Positions 49,769 to 59,275 of a stretch of 63,785 nt of DNA are shown one piece after another. The number at the start of each line of letters is the position of its first letter. The first letter of the stretch is position 1. Location of the stretch: positions 1 through 63,785 of the forward strand of contig NZ_JZKH01000045.1 in NCBI RefSeq assembly GCF_000961885.1, given 5' to 3'. A program made the translations under genes and the position numbers. The stretch is from Streptomyces rubellomurinus (lineage in GTDB: Bacteria > Actinomycetota > Actinomycetes > Streptomycetales > Streptomycetaceae). The notes beneath the pieces were generated by a model that had not been told where the DNA came from, made no database searches, and saw only the letters and a list, made by a program, of their open reading frames with translations.

Positions 49769-52336
49769 GTGCCGCAACTCGTCATCGAGATCAACGGACA
49801 GCAGCGGACTCTGGAGCCCGGGCGGTCCTACACCATCGGGCGCAACCCGCAGTCGGACTTCCCGTTCGACGACGCCAGGGTCTCCTGGCACCACGGGACC
49901 ATGAGCTTCAACGGCAGCGGTTGGCAGCTGGACGACCACGGCAGCACCAACGGCACGTACGTGGCCGGCGCCCGCACCATGCAGGCCCAGCTGTACCCCG
50001 GTGCGCTGGTCAACCTGGGCAACCCGGAGAACGGCCCCCGGCTCGCCTTCTCCGCCCCCGTGGCCGCCGCCGCCCCGCAGGCGACCCCCGTGCACGAGGC
50101 CGTCACCAGCCGCGGGCCGGTGCCGGACGCGCAGCCGCCGGTCCAGCAGAACTGGGCGCCGCAGGCCCCCCAGCAGCCGTACCAGCCGCAGCCGCAGCCC
50201 GGTGCGTTCCCGCACCAGCAGGGGTACCCGGGGCAGCCGCAGCCCGGCTTCACGCCGGACCCCTTCGCGCAGGACGGCTTCCCGTCCGCGCCGCAGCGCG
50301 GTGGCGGCGGCCCGCAGCCGACCGTCATCCGCAACCTGACCGCCGCGATGCGGACCGTCCGGATCGGCCGCGCGCTCGACAACGACATCGTGGTGTCCGA
50401 CCTCCAGGTCTCCCGCCACCACGCCGAGCTGCGCCAACTCCCGGACGGCCGCTACGAGATCGTCGACCTCGGCAGCCACAACGGCATCTACCTCAACGGC
50501 CAGCGGGTCCAGCGTCAGCTGATGGGCCCGCAGGACCGGCTGACCGTCGGCCACTCCGGCTTCCAGCTGGTCGGCGACCAGCTGCAGGAGTTCGTCGACA
50601 ACGGCGCCGTCTCCTTCTCCGCCCGCCACCTGACCGTCGAGGTCGAGCACAAGGGCGGCAAGAAGGTCCTGCTCAACGACGTCAGCTTCGGCCTCCCGGA
50701 GAAGTCCCTGGTCGCCGTCATCGGCCCCTCCGGCTCCGGCAAGTCGACCCTGCTGCGCGCCCTCACCGGCTACCGCCCGGCCGACCGCGGCGAGGTGCTG
50801 TACGACGGCCGCAACCTCTACAAGCAGTTCGCCGAGCTCCGCTCCCGGATCGGCCTGGTGCCGCAGTCCGAGATCCTGCACCGCGAACTGACCGTCCGGA
50901 AGGGCCTCAAGTACGCGGCCCGGCTGCGCTTCCCCGGCGACACCGAGGCGAAGGAGCGCGACGCCCGGATCGACGAGGTGCTGTACGAGCTGCGCCTCGA
51001 CAAGCGCGCCGACAACAAGATCACCGCGCTCTCCGGCGGCCAGCAGAAGCGCGTCTCGGTCGCCCTGGAGCTGCTCACCAAGCCCTCGCTGATCTTCCTG
51101 GACGAGCCCACCTCGGGCCTCGACCCGGGCATGGACCGCGAGGTCATGCAGATGCTGCGCGGCCTCGCCGACGACGGCCGCACCATCCTGGTCGTCACCC
51201 ACTCGGTGGCCGAACTCGCGCTCTGCGACCGGCTGCTGGTGATGGCGCCGGGCGGCTCGGTGGCCTACTTCGGCCCGCCGGACGAGGCCCTGCACTTCTT
51301 CGGCTACGAGACCTGGGCGGACGTCTTCCAGGCCTTCGAGAACTACCCGGACCACGACTGGGCCGGCCGCTACCGCGGTTCGGTGCACTACCAGCAGTAC
51401 TCCGCGCCGACCGTCGAGGCCGGCGAGGTGCAGCACGCCCAGGTCGCCCAGGAGGCCGTCAAGCCGCCGAAGCCGCAGAGCTGGGGCTCCCAGCTGTGGA
51501 CGCTGATGCGCCGCTACATGTCCGTCCTCGCCTCCGACCGCGGCTTCCTCGCGCTGTCGGTGCTGCTACCCGCCGTCATCGGCGCGGTCAGCGTGCTCGT
51601 CCCCAACGAGGCCGGCCTGGCGGCGAACCCGAAGACCCAGCTGCACCTCAACAGCGGCGCCGCGACGATCATCATGATCATGGCCATCGGCGCCTGCTTC
51701 TCCGGCGCGGCCAACTCCGTCCGAGAACTCATCAAGGAACGGGCGATCTACGAGCGAGAACGAGCCACCGGGCTCTCCCGCTCGGCGTACATGATGTCCA
51801 AGATCATCGTGCTGGGCGTGTTCAGCGTGATCCAGGGCGCCATCATCTCCGCCGTCGGCTTCCTGCCGCGCAAGCTGCCCCAGCACGGCCTGCTGGTCAA
51901 GAACCTGCCGATCATCGAGATGACCATCGGCATGATCCTGCTCAGCTTCACCGCGATGATGTTCGGCCTGATGATCTCGGCCCTGGTCAAGACCTCCGAG
52001 AAGACCATGCCGCTGCTGGTCATGTTCGCCATCGTCCAGGTCGTCTTCACCGGCTGCCTGTTCCAGATCTTCAGCAAGCCCGGCCTGGAGCAGGCCGCCT
52101 GGCTGATGCCCGCCCGCTGGGGCACCGGCATCGTCGCCACCACGCTCGACCTCTCCAAGCTGATGGGCCCCTGGAACAAGGACTTCGAGCACCCCAAGTA
52201 CGACCCGCTGTGGCACCAGAGCGTCGCCCAGTGGTCGATCGACGCGGCCGCGCTGATCGCCATCTCGGTCGTCATCGGCGTGATCGTCACCCGGCTCCAG
52301 CGCCGGCACGAGCCCGAGGTCATGCAGAAGGGCTGA
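49769..52336 (+). CDS. FHA-FHA-ABC exporter (Rv1747-like)
   Basis: 855 residues. FHA1 (~1-90: GRSYTIGRNPQSDFPFDDARVSWHHG, GSTNGTYV), a Pro/Gln-rich linker (~95-185), FHA2 (~190-285: RIGRALDNDIVVSDLQVSRHHAEL, GSHNGIYLNG), an ABCG-type ATPase (GPSGSGKSTLLRAL; LSGGQQKRVSVALELL; LIFLDEPTSGLDP; VTHSV), and an ABC-2 membrane domain with six helices. Architecture equals M. tuberculosis Rv1747, regulated by Ser/Thr-kinase phosphorylation via its FHA domains. GTG 49769, weak ribosome site. Monocistronic with a strong terminator. Confidence 0.93.
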   Translation: MPQLVIEINGQQRTLEPGRSYTIGRNPQSDFPFDDARVSWHHGTMSFNGSGWQLDDHGSTNGTYVAGARTMQAQLYPGALVNLGNPENGPRLAFSAPVAAAAPQATPVHEAVTSRGPVPDAQPPVQQNWAPQAPQQPYQPQPQPGAFPHQQGYPGQPQPGFTPDPFAQDGFPSAPQRGGGGPQPTVIRNLTAAMRTVRIGRALDNDIVVSDLQVSRHHAELRQLPDGRYEIVDLGSHNGIYLNGQRVQRQLMGPQDRLTVGHSGFQLVGDQLQEFVDNGAVSFSARHLTVEVEHKGGKKVLLNDVSFGLPEKSLVAVIGPSGSGKSTLLRALTGYRPADRGEVLYDGRNLYKQFAELRSRIGLVPQSEILHRELTVRKGLKYAARLRFPGDTEAKERDARIDEVLYELRLDKRADNKITALSGGQQKRVSVALELLTKPSLIFLDEPTSGLDPGMDREVMQMLRGLADDGRTILVVTHSVAELALCDRLLVMAPGGSVAYFGPPDEALHFFGYETWADVFQAFENYPDHDWAGRYRGSVHYQQYSAPTVEAGEVQHAQVAQEAVKPPKPQSWGSQLWTLMRRYMSVLASDRGFLALSVLLPAVIGAVSVLVPNEAGLAANPKTQLHLNSGAATIIMIMAIGACFSGAANSVRELIKERAIYERERATGLSRSAYMMSKIIVLGVFSVIQGAIISAVGFLPRKLPQHGLLVKNLPIIEMTIGMILLSFTAMMFGLMISALVKTSEKTMPLLVMFAIVQVVFTGCLFQIFSKPGLEQAAWLMPARWGTGIVATTLDLSKLMGPWNKDFEHPKYDPLWHQSVAQWSIDAAALIAISVVIGVIVTRLQRRHEPEVMQKG

Positions 52337-52353
52337 CGCCCGGTTCGTCGCTT

Positions 52354-52400
52354 CGCCGGAAGGCGGTCCTCCCCACCGTGGAGAGGGCCGCCTTCCGGCG
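52354..52400 (+). terminator. Terminator after the FHA-ABC gene
   Basis: CGCCGGAAGGCGG and CCGCCTTCCGGCG form a 13-bp perfect stem with a 21-base loop, 18 bp beyond the stop. Confidence 0.8.
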
Positions 52401-52501
52401 TTCGCGGGCCTCCTGGGCCGCAGGTCCTAGGCCTGTGGACCCGCACCCGGGGCGGCCCCGGACGGACGCGACCGCCCCCGCGGCGGCGGTAGTTTGGCCG
52501 T

Positions 52502-53698
52502 ATGCCCAGCACCACCGGCGGCCCCGGCCCCGAGGACGACCCGCTGCCCGCCTGCGACCCGCTCGCCGGGATCGCCGCCGTCAGCCGCGCCCTGCTCGCG
52601 ATGAGCCGCCACCTGGAGGTCCGCGAGGTGCTGCGCCGCATCACCGCCTCCGCCCGCGAACTGCTCGACGCCGAGTACGCGGCCCTCGGCGTGCCCGACG
52701 ACCACGGCGGCTTCGCCCAGTTCGTCGTCGACGGCATCACCGACGAGCAGTGGCGGGCGATCGGCCCGCTGCCCCGCCAGCACGGCGTGCTCGCCAAGAT
52801 GCTCCACGAGACCGTCCCCACCCGGCTCGCCGACGTCCGCCGGGCCCCCGCCTTCGGCGGCTGGCCCGAGGCCCACCCCGAGATGGACGCCTTCCTCGGG
52901 ATGCCGATCCTCGACACCGACGCCGCCGAGGACGAACCCCCCGTCATCGGCGTCATCTTCCTCGCCAACAAGCGCGGCGGCGGCCTGTTCACCGACCACG
53001 ACGAGGAACTGCTGCGCATCCTCGCCGCGCACGCCGCCCTCGCCCTCACCAACGCCAGCCTCTACGAGCGCAGCCGCGAACTCACCCTGGCCGGCGAACG
53101 CGCCCGGATCGCCCACGACCTGCACGACGCCGTCTCGCAGAAGCTCTTCTCGCTGCGCCTCACCGCCAAGGCCGCCGCCAAGCTCGTCGACCGCGACCCG
53201 GCCCGGGCCCGCGCCGAACTCGCCGAAGTCGCCCGGCTCGCCGCCGAGGCCGCCGACGAACTGCGCGCCGTCGTCGTCGAACTGCGCCCCGCCGCCCTGG
53301 AGGAGGACGGGCTCAGCGCCACCCTCGCCTCCCAGGTGCAGCTCCTCGACCGCGCCCACACCGCCGACCTCGCCTACGCCGCGGACGGCGTGCGCGCCCT
53401 GCCGCCCGCCCAGGAGGCCGCGCTGCTGCGCGTCGCCCAGGAGGCGCTGCACAACGCGCTGCGCCACTCCGGCGCCCGCCGGGTCACCGTCACCCTGGCC
53501 GGGACGGCCGCGCGCGGCGCCGTCCTGCGGGTGCGCGACGACGGCCGGGGCTTCGACCCCGACACCGTCCGCCGGGCCGGCCGCCACCTCGGCCTGGCCT
53601 CGATGCGCGACCGCGCCGCCGCCGTGGGCGGCACCCTCACCCTGGAATCCGCCCCCGGCCGGGGGACGCTCGTCGAGATGGAGGTCCCCGGTGCCTGA
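52502..53698 (+). CDS. GAF-domain sensor histidine kinase (NarL-type system)
   Basis: 398 residues. GAF domain (~25-185: LEVREVLRRITASARELLDAEYAALGV.. GVIFLANKRGGGLFTDHDEELLRILAAHAALALTNASLYE), HisKA_3 (ERARIAHDLHDAVSQKLFSLRLTAKAA, phospho-His in AHDLHD), and HATPase_c (EALHNALRHSGARRVTVTL; RVRDDGRGFDPDTVRRAGRHLGLASMRDRAAAVGGTLTLESAPGRGTLVEMEVP). No membrane helix, so a cytoplasmic sensor of small molecule, redox or gas. ATG 52502 lies 6 bases after TAGTTT, suggesting a leaderless mRNA. Overlaps its response regulator. Confidence 0.93.
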   Translation: MPSTTGGPGPEDDPLPACDPLAGIAAVSRALLAMSRHLEVREVLRRITASARELLDAEYAALGVPDDHGGFAQFVVDGITDEQWRAIGPLPRQHGVLAKMLHETVPTRLADVRRAPAFGGWPEAHPEMDAFLGMPILDTDAAEDEPPVIGVIFLANKRGGGLFTDHDEELLRILAAHAALALTNASLYERSRELTLAGERARIAHDLHDAVSQKLFSLRLTAKAAAKLVDRDPARARAELAEVARLAAEAADELRAVVVELRPAALEEDGLSATLASQVQLLDRAHTADLAYAADGVRALPPAQEAALLRVAQEALHNALRHSGARRVTVTLAGTAARGAVLRVRDDGRGFDPDTVRRAGRHLGLASMRDRAAAVGGTLTLESAPGRGTLVEMEVPGA

Positions 53699-54353
53699 CA
53701 GCACGCCGTCGATCCGCGTCCTGCTGGTCGACGACCACCAGGTGGTCCGGCGCGGACTGCGCACCTTCCTGGAGGTCCAGGACGACATCGAGGTCGTCGG
53801 CGAGGCCGCCGACGGCGCCGAGGGCGTCGACCGGGCCCGCGAACTCGACCCCGACGTGGTCCTGATGGACCTCAAGATGCCCGGCGTGGACGGCATCGAG
53901 GCGCTGCGCACCCTCAAGGACGAGGGCAGCCGCGCCCGCATCCTGATCGTCACCAGCTTCACCGAGCACCGCACCATGGTCCCCGCGCTGCGGGCCGGCG
54001 CCGCCGGGTACGTCTACAAGGACGTCGACCCGGAGGCACTGGCCGGCGCGATCCGCTCGGTGCACGCCGGCCACGTGCTGCTCCAGCCCGAACTGGCCGA
54101 GGCGCTGCTCTCCGACGAGGGCCCGCGCGCCCCGCAGGGCCGCGGCGGCACCCTCACCGAGCGCGAGCGCGAGGTGCTCGGCCACATCGCGGACGGCCGC
54201 TCCAACCGGGAGATCGCCCGCAGCCTGCACCTGTCCGAGAAGACGGTGAAGACCCACGTGTCGAACATCCTGATGAAGCTGGACCTCGCCGACCGCACCC
54301 AGGCCGCGCTCTGGGCCGTCCGCAACGGCGAGGCCGGCCCCGGCAGCGCCTAG
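53691..54353 (+). CDS. LuxR/NarL-family response regulator
   Basis: 220 residues. REC domain (IRVLLVDDHQVVRRGLRTFLEVQDDIEVVGEA.. DVVLMDLKMPGVDGIEAL; phospho-Asp in MDL; Thr in VTSF; Lys in YKDV) and a C-terminal LuxR HTH (LTEREREVLGHIADGRSNREIARSLHLSEKTVKTHVSNILMKLDLADRTQAAL). GTG 53691 overlaps the kinase gene by 8 bp. The pair forms a complete two-component system; targets unknown. Confidence 0.93.
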   Translation: MPDSTPSIRVLLVDDHQVVRRGLRTFLEVQDDIEVVGEAADGAEGVDRARELDPDVVLMDLKMPGVDGIEALRTLKDEGSRARILIVTSFTEHRTMVPALRAGAAGYVYKDVDPEALAGAIRSVHAGHVLLQPELAEALLSDEGPRAPQGRGGTLTEREREVLGHIADGRSNREIARSLHLSEKTVKTHVSNILMKLDLADRTQAALWAVRNGEAGPGSA

Positions 54354-55153
54354 CGGGCCTCGCGCTCGTCCACCAGCGCGTTGTACGCCGACACCTGCGC
54401 CCGCCGGGCGGTGCGCCGCAGCGGCGCCAGCACCGACTGCCGGGCCGCCATCTCGGAGGCGCTCACCGCCGCGCCGTGCCCGTCCGCGGCGATCGCCAGC
54501 AGCGCCGACACCTGCCGCGCCGACTCCAGCACCCGCACCGCGCGCGGCGGGTAACCGGGCGCCAGCAGCTCGGCGTGCCCGCGCCGGCGGTACGCCTCCA
54601 GGGCGCGCAGCGCCCCGGGCCCGGCGCCGGCCACGTCCAGCCGGGTCAGCAGCAGCGTCGCCTCGCGCAGCCCGTCCGCCAGCTCCCGCTCGGCCTCGTG
54701 CAGCGAGGGGACGTCGGCCGGCGGGGTGTCGCCGACCTCGGCGCAGCGCCACAGCACGGTGGCCGAGCGGTCCCCCTCCGGGCCGTACACGGTGACCTCC
54801 GGCACCAGCCCGAGCGGCACGCCCACCGCGAGCACCGCCTCGCCCGCGCCCAGCGCCAGCTCGTTGAACGCCGCCGGGCCGGTCAGCCCCAGCGGGTGGC
54901 CGGGGGACGGCAGCGCCAGCCGCAGGCCCTTCGCGCCGAGCACCCGCAGGCGCCCCAGCGCCCAGGTGAGGCCGTGCCGGTCCGCCGGCCCGTCCCCGGG
55001 CAGGCCGGTCACCCGGTGGCTCTCGTCGGCGCCCTGGACCGCGGCGGCGGCGTCGTCCGGCGGCACCAGCCCGGCGAGCAGGGCGTTGCCCCAGGCGGTC
55101 AGCCGCCCCGAACGGGGCTCTTCGTACGGATTGTCGGCAGGAGAGGCGAGCAT
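54350..55153 (-). CDS. Conserved hypothetical actinobacterial protein
   Basis: 267 residues, Ala/Leu-rich, no signal peptide or membrane helix. Visible blocks: RLTAWGNALLAGLVPPDDAAAAVQGADESHRV, LGRLRVLGAKGLRLALPSPGHPLGLTGPAAFNELALGAGEAVLAVG and a C-terminal helical part (ALEAYRRRGHAELLAPGYPPRAVRVLESARQVSALLAIA). Coding strength is clear from codon bias. Its 3' end overlaps the response-regulator stop by 4 bp. I recognise no domain. Confidence 0.75.
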   Translation of the reverse strand: MLASPADNPYEEPRSGRLTAWGNALLAGLVPPDDAAAAVQGADESHRVTGLPGDGPADRHGLTWALGRLRVLGAKGLRLALPSPGHPLGLTGPAAFNELALGAGEAVLAVGVPLGLVPEVTVYGPEGDRSATVLWRCAEVGDTPPADVPSLHEAERELADGLREATLLLTRLDVAGAGPGALRALEAYRRRGHAELLAPGYPPRAVRVLESARQVSALLAIAADGHGAAVSASEMAARQSVLAPLRRTARRAQVSAYNALVDEREAR

Positions 55154-55302
55154 CCGGCCAGCCTACGGAATCGGCGGTCATCCGGGTGGCGTAGGTTTGC
55201 CCATGCGCGTGCGGCGCACCGACCCCGTGCCCACCGGCTGCCGGGGCCGGGAACGCCGCCCGCATCGACGGCCGAGAATTCTGTTTTGGGGAAGGCGTGG
55301 GC

Positions 55303-56094
<792 letters not shown>

Positions 56095-56112
56095 CCCCTT
56101 CGCGGGGGTGAT

Positions 56113-56142
56113 GGGAACCGGTCGCACCTGCGACCGGTTTCC
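56113..56142 (+). terminator. Terminator after the orphan ABC ATPase gene
   Basis: AACCGGTCGCA (56116-56126) and TGCGACCGGTT (56129-56139) form an 11-bp perfect stem with a CC loop, followed by TCCGCCCC. Confidence 0.7.
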
Positions 56143-56200
56143 GCCCCTGGACCTGCGGGAACCGTCCCCCGAAGACCCCTCGCTCCCTAGGATGGTCGGT

Positions 56201-56623
56201 GTGGACAGCTGGATCTGGTGGCTCCTGGCCGCCGCGGCCCTCGGCATACCGCTGGTGCTCACCGCGGTGCCGGAGTTCGCGCTGTTCGCCCTCGGTGCGG
56301 TGGCCGCCGCCGTCGTGGCCGGGCTCGGCGCGGGCGTGGTTCCGCAGGCCGTGACCTTCCTGGTGGTCTCGGTCGGCCTGGTGGCCTTCGTCGGCCCGAT
56401 CGCCCGTCGGCAACTGCGGACGGGCCCGCAGATCAAGATGGGCATCGAGGCGCTGAAGGGTGCCACCGCGGTCGTCGCGGAAACCGTCGACGGGGAGGGC
56501 GGCCGGATCAAGCTGAACGGCGAGATCTGGTCGGCTCGCGCGCTCCACCCGGGCCAGGTCTACCAGCCGGGGCAGCAGGTCGACGTCGTCGAAATCCAGG
56601 GCGCGACCGCCCTGGTCGTCTAG
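56201..56623 (+). CDS. nfeD: NfeD family protein
   Basis: 140 residues, short NfeD: two-three membrane helices (WIWWLLAAAALGIPLVLTAVPEFALFALGAVAAAVVAGLGAG.. AVTFLVVSVGLVAFVGPIARRQL) and a C-terminal OB-fold (GIEALKGATAVVAETVDGEGGRIKLNGEIWSARALHPGQVYQPGQQVDVVEIQGATALVV). NfeD proteins partner with SPFH/stomatin proteins, here the next gene. GTG 56201 lies 7 bases after TAGGAT (56188-56193), pointing to a leaderless transcript; ATG 56192 overlaps that box. Confidence 0.9.
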   Translation: MDSWIWWLLAAAALGIPLVLTAVPEFALFALGAVAAAVVAGLGAGVVPQAVTFLVVSVGLVAFVGPIARRQLRTGPQIKMGIEALKGATAVVAETVDGEGGRIKLNGEIWSARALHPGQVYQPGQQVDVVEIQGATALVV

Positions 56624-56633
56624 GGGAGAGTCC

Positions 56634-57698
56634 GTGGAACCCGTCCTTATCGTTTTGGTCGTCCTGGTCGTGGTGGCCTTCATCGCGCTGATCAAGACGA
56701 TCCAGGTCATCCCGCAGGCCAGCGCCGCGATCGTGGAGCGCTTCGGCCGCTACACCCGGACGCTCAACGCAGGGCTGAACATCGTCGTCCCGTTCATCGA
56801 CCGGGTCCGCAACCGGATCGACCTGCGCGAGCAGGTCGTGCCGTTCCCGCCGCAGCCGGTGATCACCCAGGACAACCTGGTGGTCAACATCGACACCGTC
56901 ATCTACTACCAGGTGACCGACCCGCGGGCGGCCACCTACGAGGTCGCCAGCTACATCCAGGCGATCGAGCAGCTGACCGTCACCACCCTGCGCAACATCA
57001 TCGGCTCGATGGACCTGGAGTCCACCCTGACCTCCCGCGAGGTCATCAACGCCGGCCTGCGCGGCGTGCTGGACGAGGCCACCGGCAAGTGGGGCATCCG
57101 GGTCAACCGGGTCGAGCTGAAGGCGATCGAGCCGCCGACCTCCATCCAGGACTCGATGGAGAAGCAGATGCGTGCCGACCGGGACAAGCGCGCCGCGATC
57201 CTCACCGCCGAGGGCCAGCGCCAGGCGCAGATCCTCAAGGCCGAGGGCGAGAAGCAGGCCGAGGTGCTCAAGGCCGAGGGCGAGGCCCAGGCGGCGGTGC
57301 TGCGCGCGGACGGTGAGGCGGCCGCGATCCGGACGGTCTTCGAGGCCATCCACGACGGCGACGCCGACCAGAAGCTGCTCGCCTACCAGTACCTGCAGAC
57401 CCTGCCCGAGCTGGCCAAGGGCGACGCCAACAAGCTGTGGATCATCCCCAGCGAGGTCGGCGACGCGCTCAAGGGCCTCGGCGGCGCCTTCAACGGGCTG
57501 ACCGGCAACGGCCACGGCAACGGCGGCGGCATGAACGGCGGCGCGGTCGCGGCGCCCAGCGTCCCGGCGGCGGCGCCGGCGGCCACCCAGGTGCCGATCG
57601 ACCCGGCCTCCGGGCCGCGCCCGGTGGACACCGAGAAGGGCGCCGCCCGGCCGCGGGTCGACCCGGCGCGGGAGTACCGCAAGATCGACCCGGAGTGA
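56634..57698 (+). CDS. SPFH/Band 7 (stomatin-like) protein
   Basis: 354 residues. N-terminal membrane helix (VLIVLVVLVVVAFIALI), then SPFH domain: VIPQASAAIVERFGRYTRTLNAGLNIVVPFIDRVRNRIDLREQVVPFPPQPVITQDNLVVNIDTVIYYQVTDP, and a coiled region with EGE/KAEGEKQAEVLKAEGEAQAAVLRADGEA repeats. The C-terminal ~70 residues are Gly/Ala/Pro-rich. It forms membrane microdomain oligomers with NfeD. GTG start with GGGGAGAG; 10 bp after nfeD. Confidence 0.92.
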   Translation: MEPVLIVLVVLVVVAFIALIKTIQVIPQASAAIVERFGRYTRTLNAGLNIVVPFIDRVRNRIDLREQVVPFPPQPVITQDNLVVNIDTVIYYQVTDPRAATYEVASYIQAIEQLTVTTLRNIIGSMDLESTLTSREVINAGLRGVLDEATGKWGIRVNRVELKAIEPPTSIQDSMEKQMRADRDKRAAILTAEGQRQAQILKAEGEKQAEVLKAEGEAQAAVLRADGEAAAIRTVFEAIHDGDADQKLLAYQYLQTLPELAKGDANKLWIIPSEVGDALKGLGGAFNGLTGNGHGNGGGMNGGAVAAPSVPAAAPAATQVPIDPASGPRPVDTEKGAARPRVDPAREYRKIDPE

Positions 57699-57717
57699 TC
57701 GGACCGCGAACTCCGGA

Positions 57718-57749
57718 GAGGGCCCGCTGCCGTACGGTGGCGGGCCCTC
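57718..57749 (+). terminator. Terminator after the SPFH gene
   Basis: GAGGGCCCGC and GCGGGCCCTC pair perfectly around TGCCGTACGGTG, 20 bp beyond the stop. Confidence 0.75.
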
Positions 57750-57858
57750 GGCGTTCCCCGCCACTGTGGCGTGCGTCCCGAATGGCGGGCGGGTCTGGTC
57801 GGGGGAGCGGGCCGTCCGGCATGATCACGTCGGGCAGGACCACGAGAAGAGGTGACCC

Positions 57859-58617
57859 GTGACGCTCTGGGAGGCGATCGCCGTCCTGGTGGCCGGCGTG
57901 GGCGCCGGGATGATCAACGTCATCGTCGGCTCCGGCACGCTGATCACCTTCCCGGTGCTGCTCGCCGTCGGCATCCCGCCGGTCACCGCCAACGTCTCCA
58001 ACTCCTTCGGCCTGGTGCCCGGTTCGCTCAGCGGCGTGATCGGCTACCGGCGCGAACTGGCCGACCAGGGCCGCCGGCTGCTGCGCCTGGGCACCGCCTC
58101 GCTGCTCGGCGGGCTGGTCGGCGCGCTGCTGCTGATCAAGCTGCCGAAGGGCGCCTTCGACGCGATCGTCCCGGCGCTGATCCTGCTCGCCCTGGTCCTG
58201 GTGGTGGTCCAGCCCCGGGTCGCCAGGGCCGTCGCCGCCCGGCGGCGCCCCGGCGGCGACCCGGACGGCAGCCCGGTGCTGCTCGCCGGCGTCTTCCTGA
58301 CCGGCATCTACGGCGGCTACTTCGGCGCCGCGCAGGGCGTGCTGCTGCTGGCGCTGATGGGCATGCTGCTGCAGGAGGACCTGCAGCGGATCAACGCGGT
58401 GAAGAACGCGCTGGCGCTGATCGTCAACGCCGTCGCCGCCCTGTTCTTCCTGTTCACCTCGACGGTGAACTGGACGGCCGCCGGGCTGATCGCGGTCGGC
58501 TCGCTGGTCGGCGGCGCGCTCGGCGCCAAGGTCGGCCGCCGACTGCCGCCGGTCGCGCTGCGCGCGGTGATCGTGGTGGTCGGGCTGGTCGCCGTCACCA
58601 AGCTGCTGCTGAGCTGA
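57859..58617 (+). CDS. TauE/SafE family membrane transporter
   Basis: 252 residues, about eight helices. Family signature: VLVAGVGAGMINVIVGSGTLITFPVLLAVGIPPVTANVSNSFGLVPGSLSGVIGYR and, in the second half, FLTGIYGGYFGAAQGVLLLALMGMLLQEDLQRINAVKNALALIVNAVAAL. Members export sulfite, sulfoacetate or similar anions. GTG start, GAAGAGGTG upstream. No sulfur metabolism gene is adjacent, so the substrate is unknown. Confidence 0.9.
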   Translation: MTLWEAIAVLVAGVGAGMINVIVGSGTLITFPVLLAVGIPPVTANVSNSFGLVPGSLSGVIGYRRELADQGRRLLRLGTASLLGGLVGALLLIKLPKGAFDAIVPALILLALVLVVVQPRVARAVAARRRPGGDPDGSPVLLAGVFLTGIYGGYFGAAQGVLLLALMGMLLQEDLQRINAVKNALALIVNAVAALFFLFTSTVNWTAAGLIAVGSLVGGALGAKVGRRLPPVALRAVIVVVGLVAVTKLLLS

Positions 58618-58671
58618 CCGCTCCGGTAGCTGAACTTCATTGTGATCGTACGGAATTCGGAGGAATGTGAG

Positions 58672-58851
58672 ATGGCCCTGGAGATGCGCGAGTCGTGCGA
58701 GCGGTGCGCGGTGTCGCTGACGGCGGACGGCCCCGCCTCGATATGTTCCTTCGAGTGCACCTTCTGCCCGGACTGCACCGCGGCGATGGCCTCCGCCTGC
58801 CCCAACTGCGGCGGCGAGCTCGTGGTCCGTCCGCGCCGGAAGGTCGCCTGA
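58672..58851 (+). CDS. DUF1272 zinc-ribbon-like protein
   Basis: 59 residues: Cys pairs CERC, CSFECTFCPDC, CPNC, matching DUF1272, which probably binds two zinc ions. ATG 58672 follows GGAGGAA by 7 bases; an ATG at 58642 is upstream of that ribosome site and rejected. Function unknown. Next gene 32 bp downstream. Confidence 0.9.
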   Translation: MALEMRESCERCAVSLTADGPASICSFECTFCPDCTAAMASACPNCGGELVVRPRRKVA

Positions 58852-58883
58852 CCCGCACCACGACCCCGAACGGGAGCGCTTCG

Positions 58884-59192
58884 ATGAGCAGCAGGGCACG
58901 GCTGAGCGAGGACGAGATCACGGCGGCCCTGGCGGGCCTGCCGCGCTGGACCCGGGAGGGCGACAGCATCGTCCGCTCCGCCGTCGCCCCCGACTTCCCG
59001 GCCGCGATCCGGGCCGTCGTCGCCGTCGCCGAGCAGGCCGAGGCGCTCGACCACCACCCGGACATCGACATCCGCTGGCGCAGCCTGCGCTTCGTCCTCT
59101 CCACCCACAGCGCCGGCGGGCTCACCGGTCTGGACCTCACCCTCGCCGCCCGCATCGACGAGGCCCTGCGCGCGGAGTCGGCGGACGCCTGA
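58884..59192 (+). CDS. 4a-hydroxytetrahydrobiopterin dehydratase-like protein
   Basis: 102 residues, single pterin-4a-carbinolamine dehydratase domain: LSEDEITAALAGLPRWTREGDSIVRS, then AEALDHHPDIDIRWRSLRFVLSTHSAGGLTGLDLTLAARIDEAL containing the family motif HHP-x5-W..THxxGGxTxxD. No phenylalanine hydroxylase is nearby, so a role in other pterin or molybdopterin chemistry is possible. ATG 58884 after GGGAGC; probably co-transcribed with DUF1272. Confidence 0.9.
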   Translation: MSSRARLSEDEITAALAGLPRWTREGDSIVRSAVAPDFPAAIRAVVAVAEQAEALDHHPDIDIRWRSLRFVLSTHSAGGLTGLDLTLAARIDEALRAESADA

Positions 59193-59275
59193 GCAGGCGG
59201 AGGTTCCTCCTCCGGACCGCCGTGAGATGCTGACTGCCGCATCGGCAGGCAGGGCGGCTCGGAGGGACGGAACGG

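Noticed and set aside
48406..53865. About 1800-codon plus-strand open frame spanning serB, FHA-ABC and the histidine kinase
   Set aside because: Arg/Pro/Gly-rich out-of-frame translation of well-supported genes; no domains.
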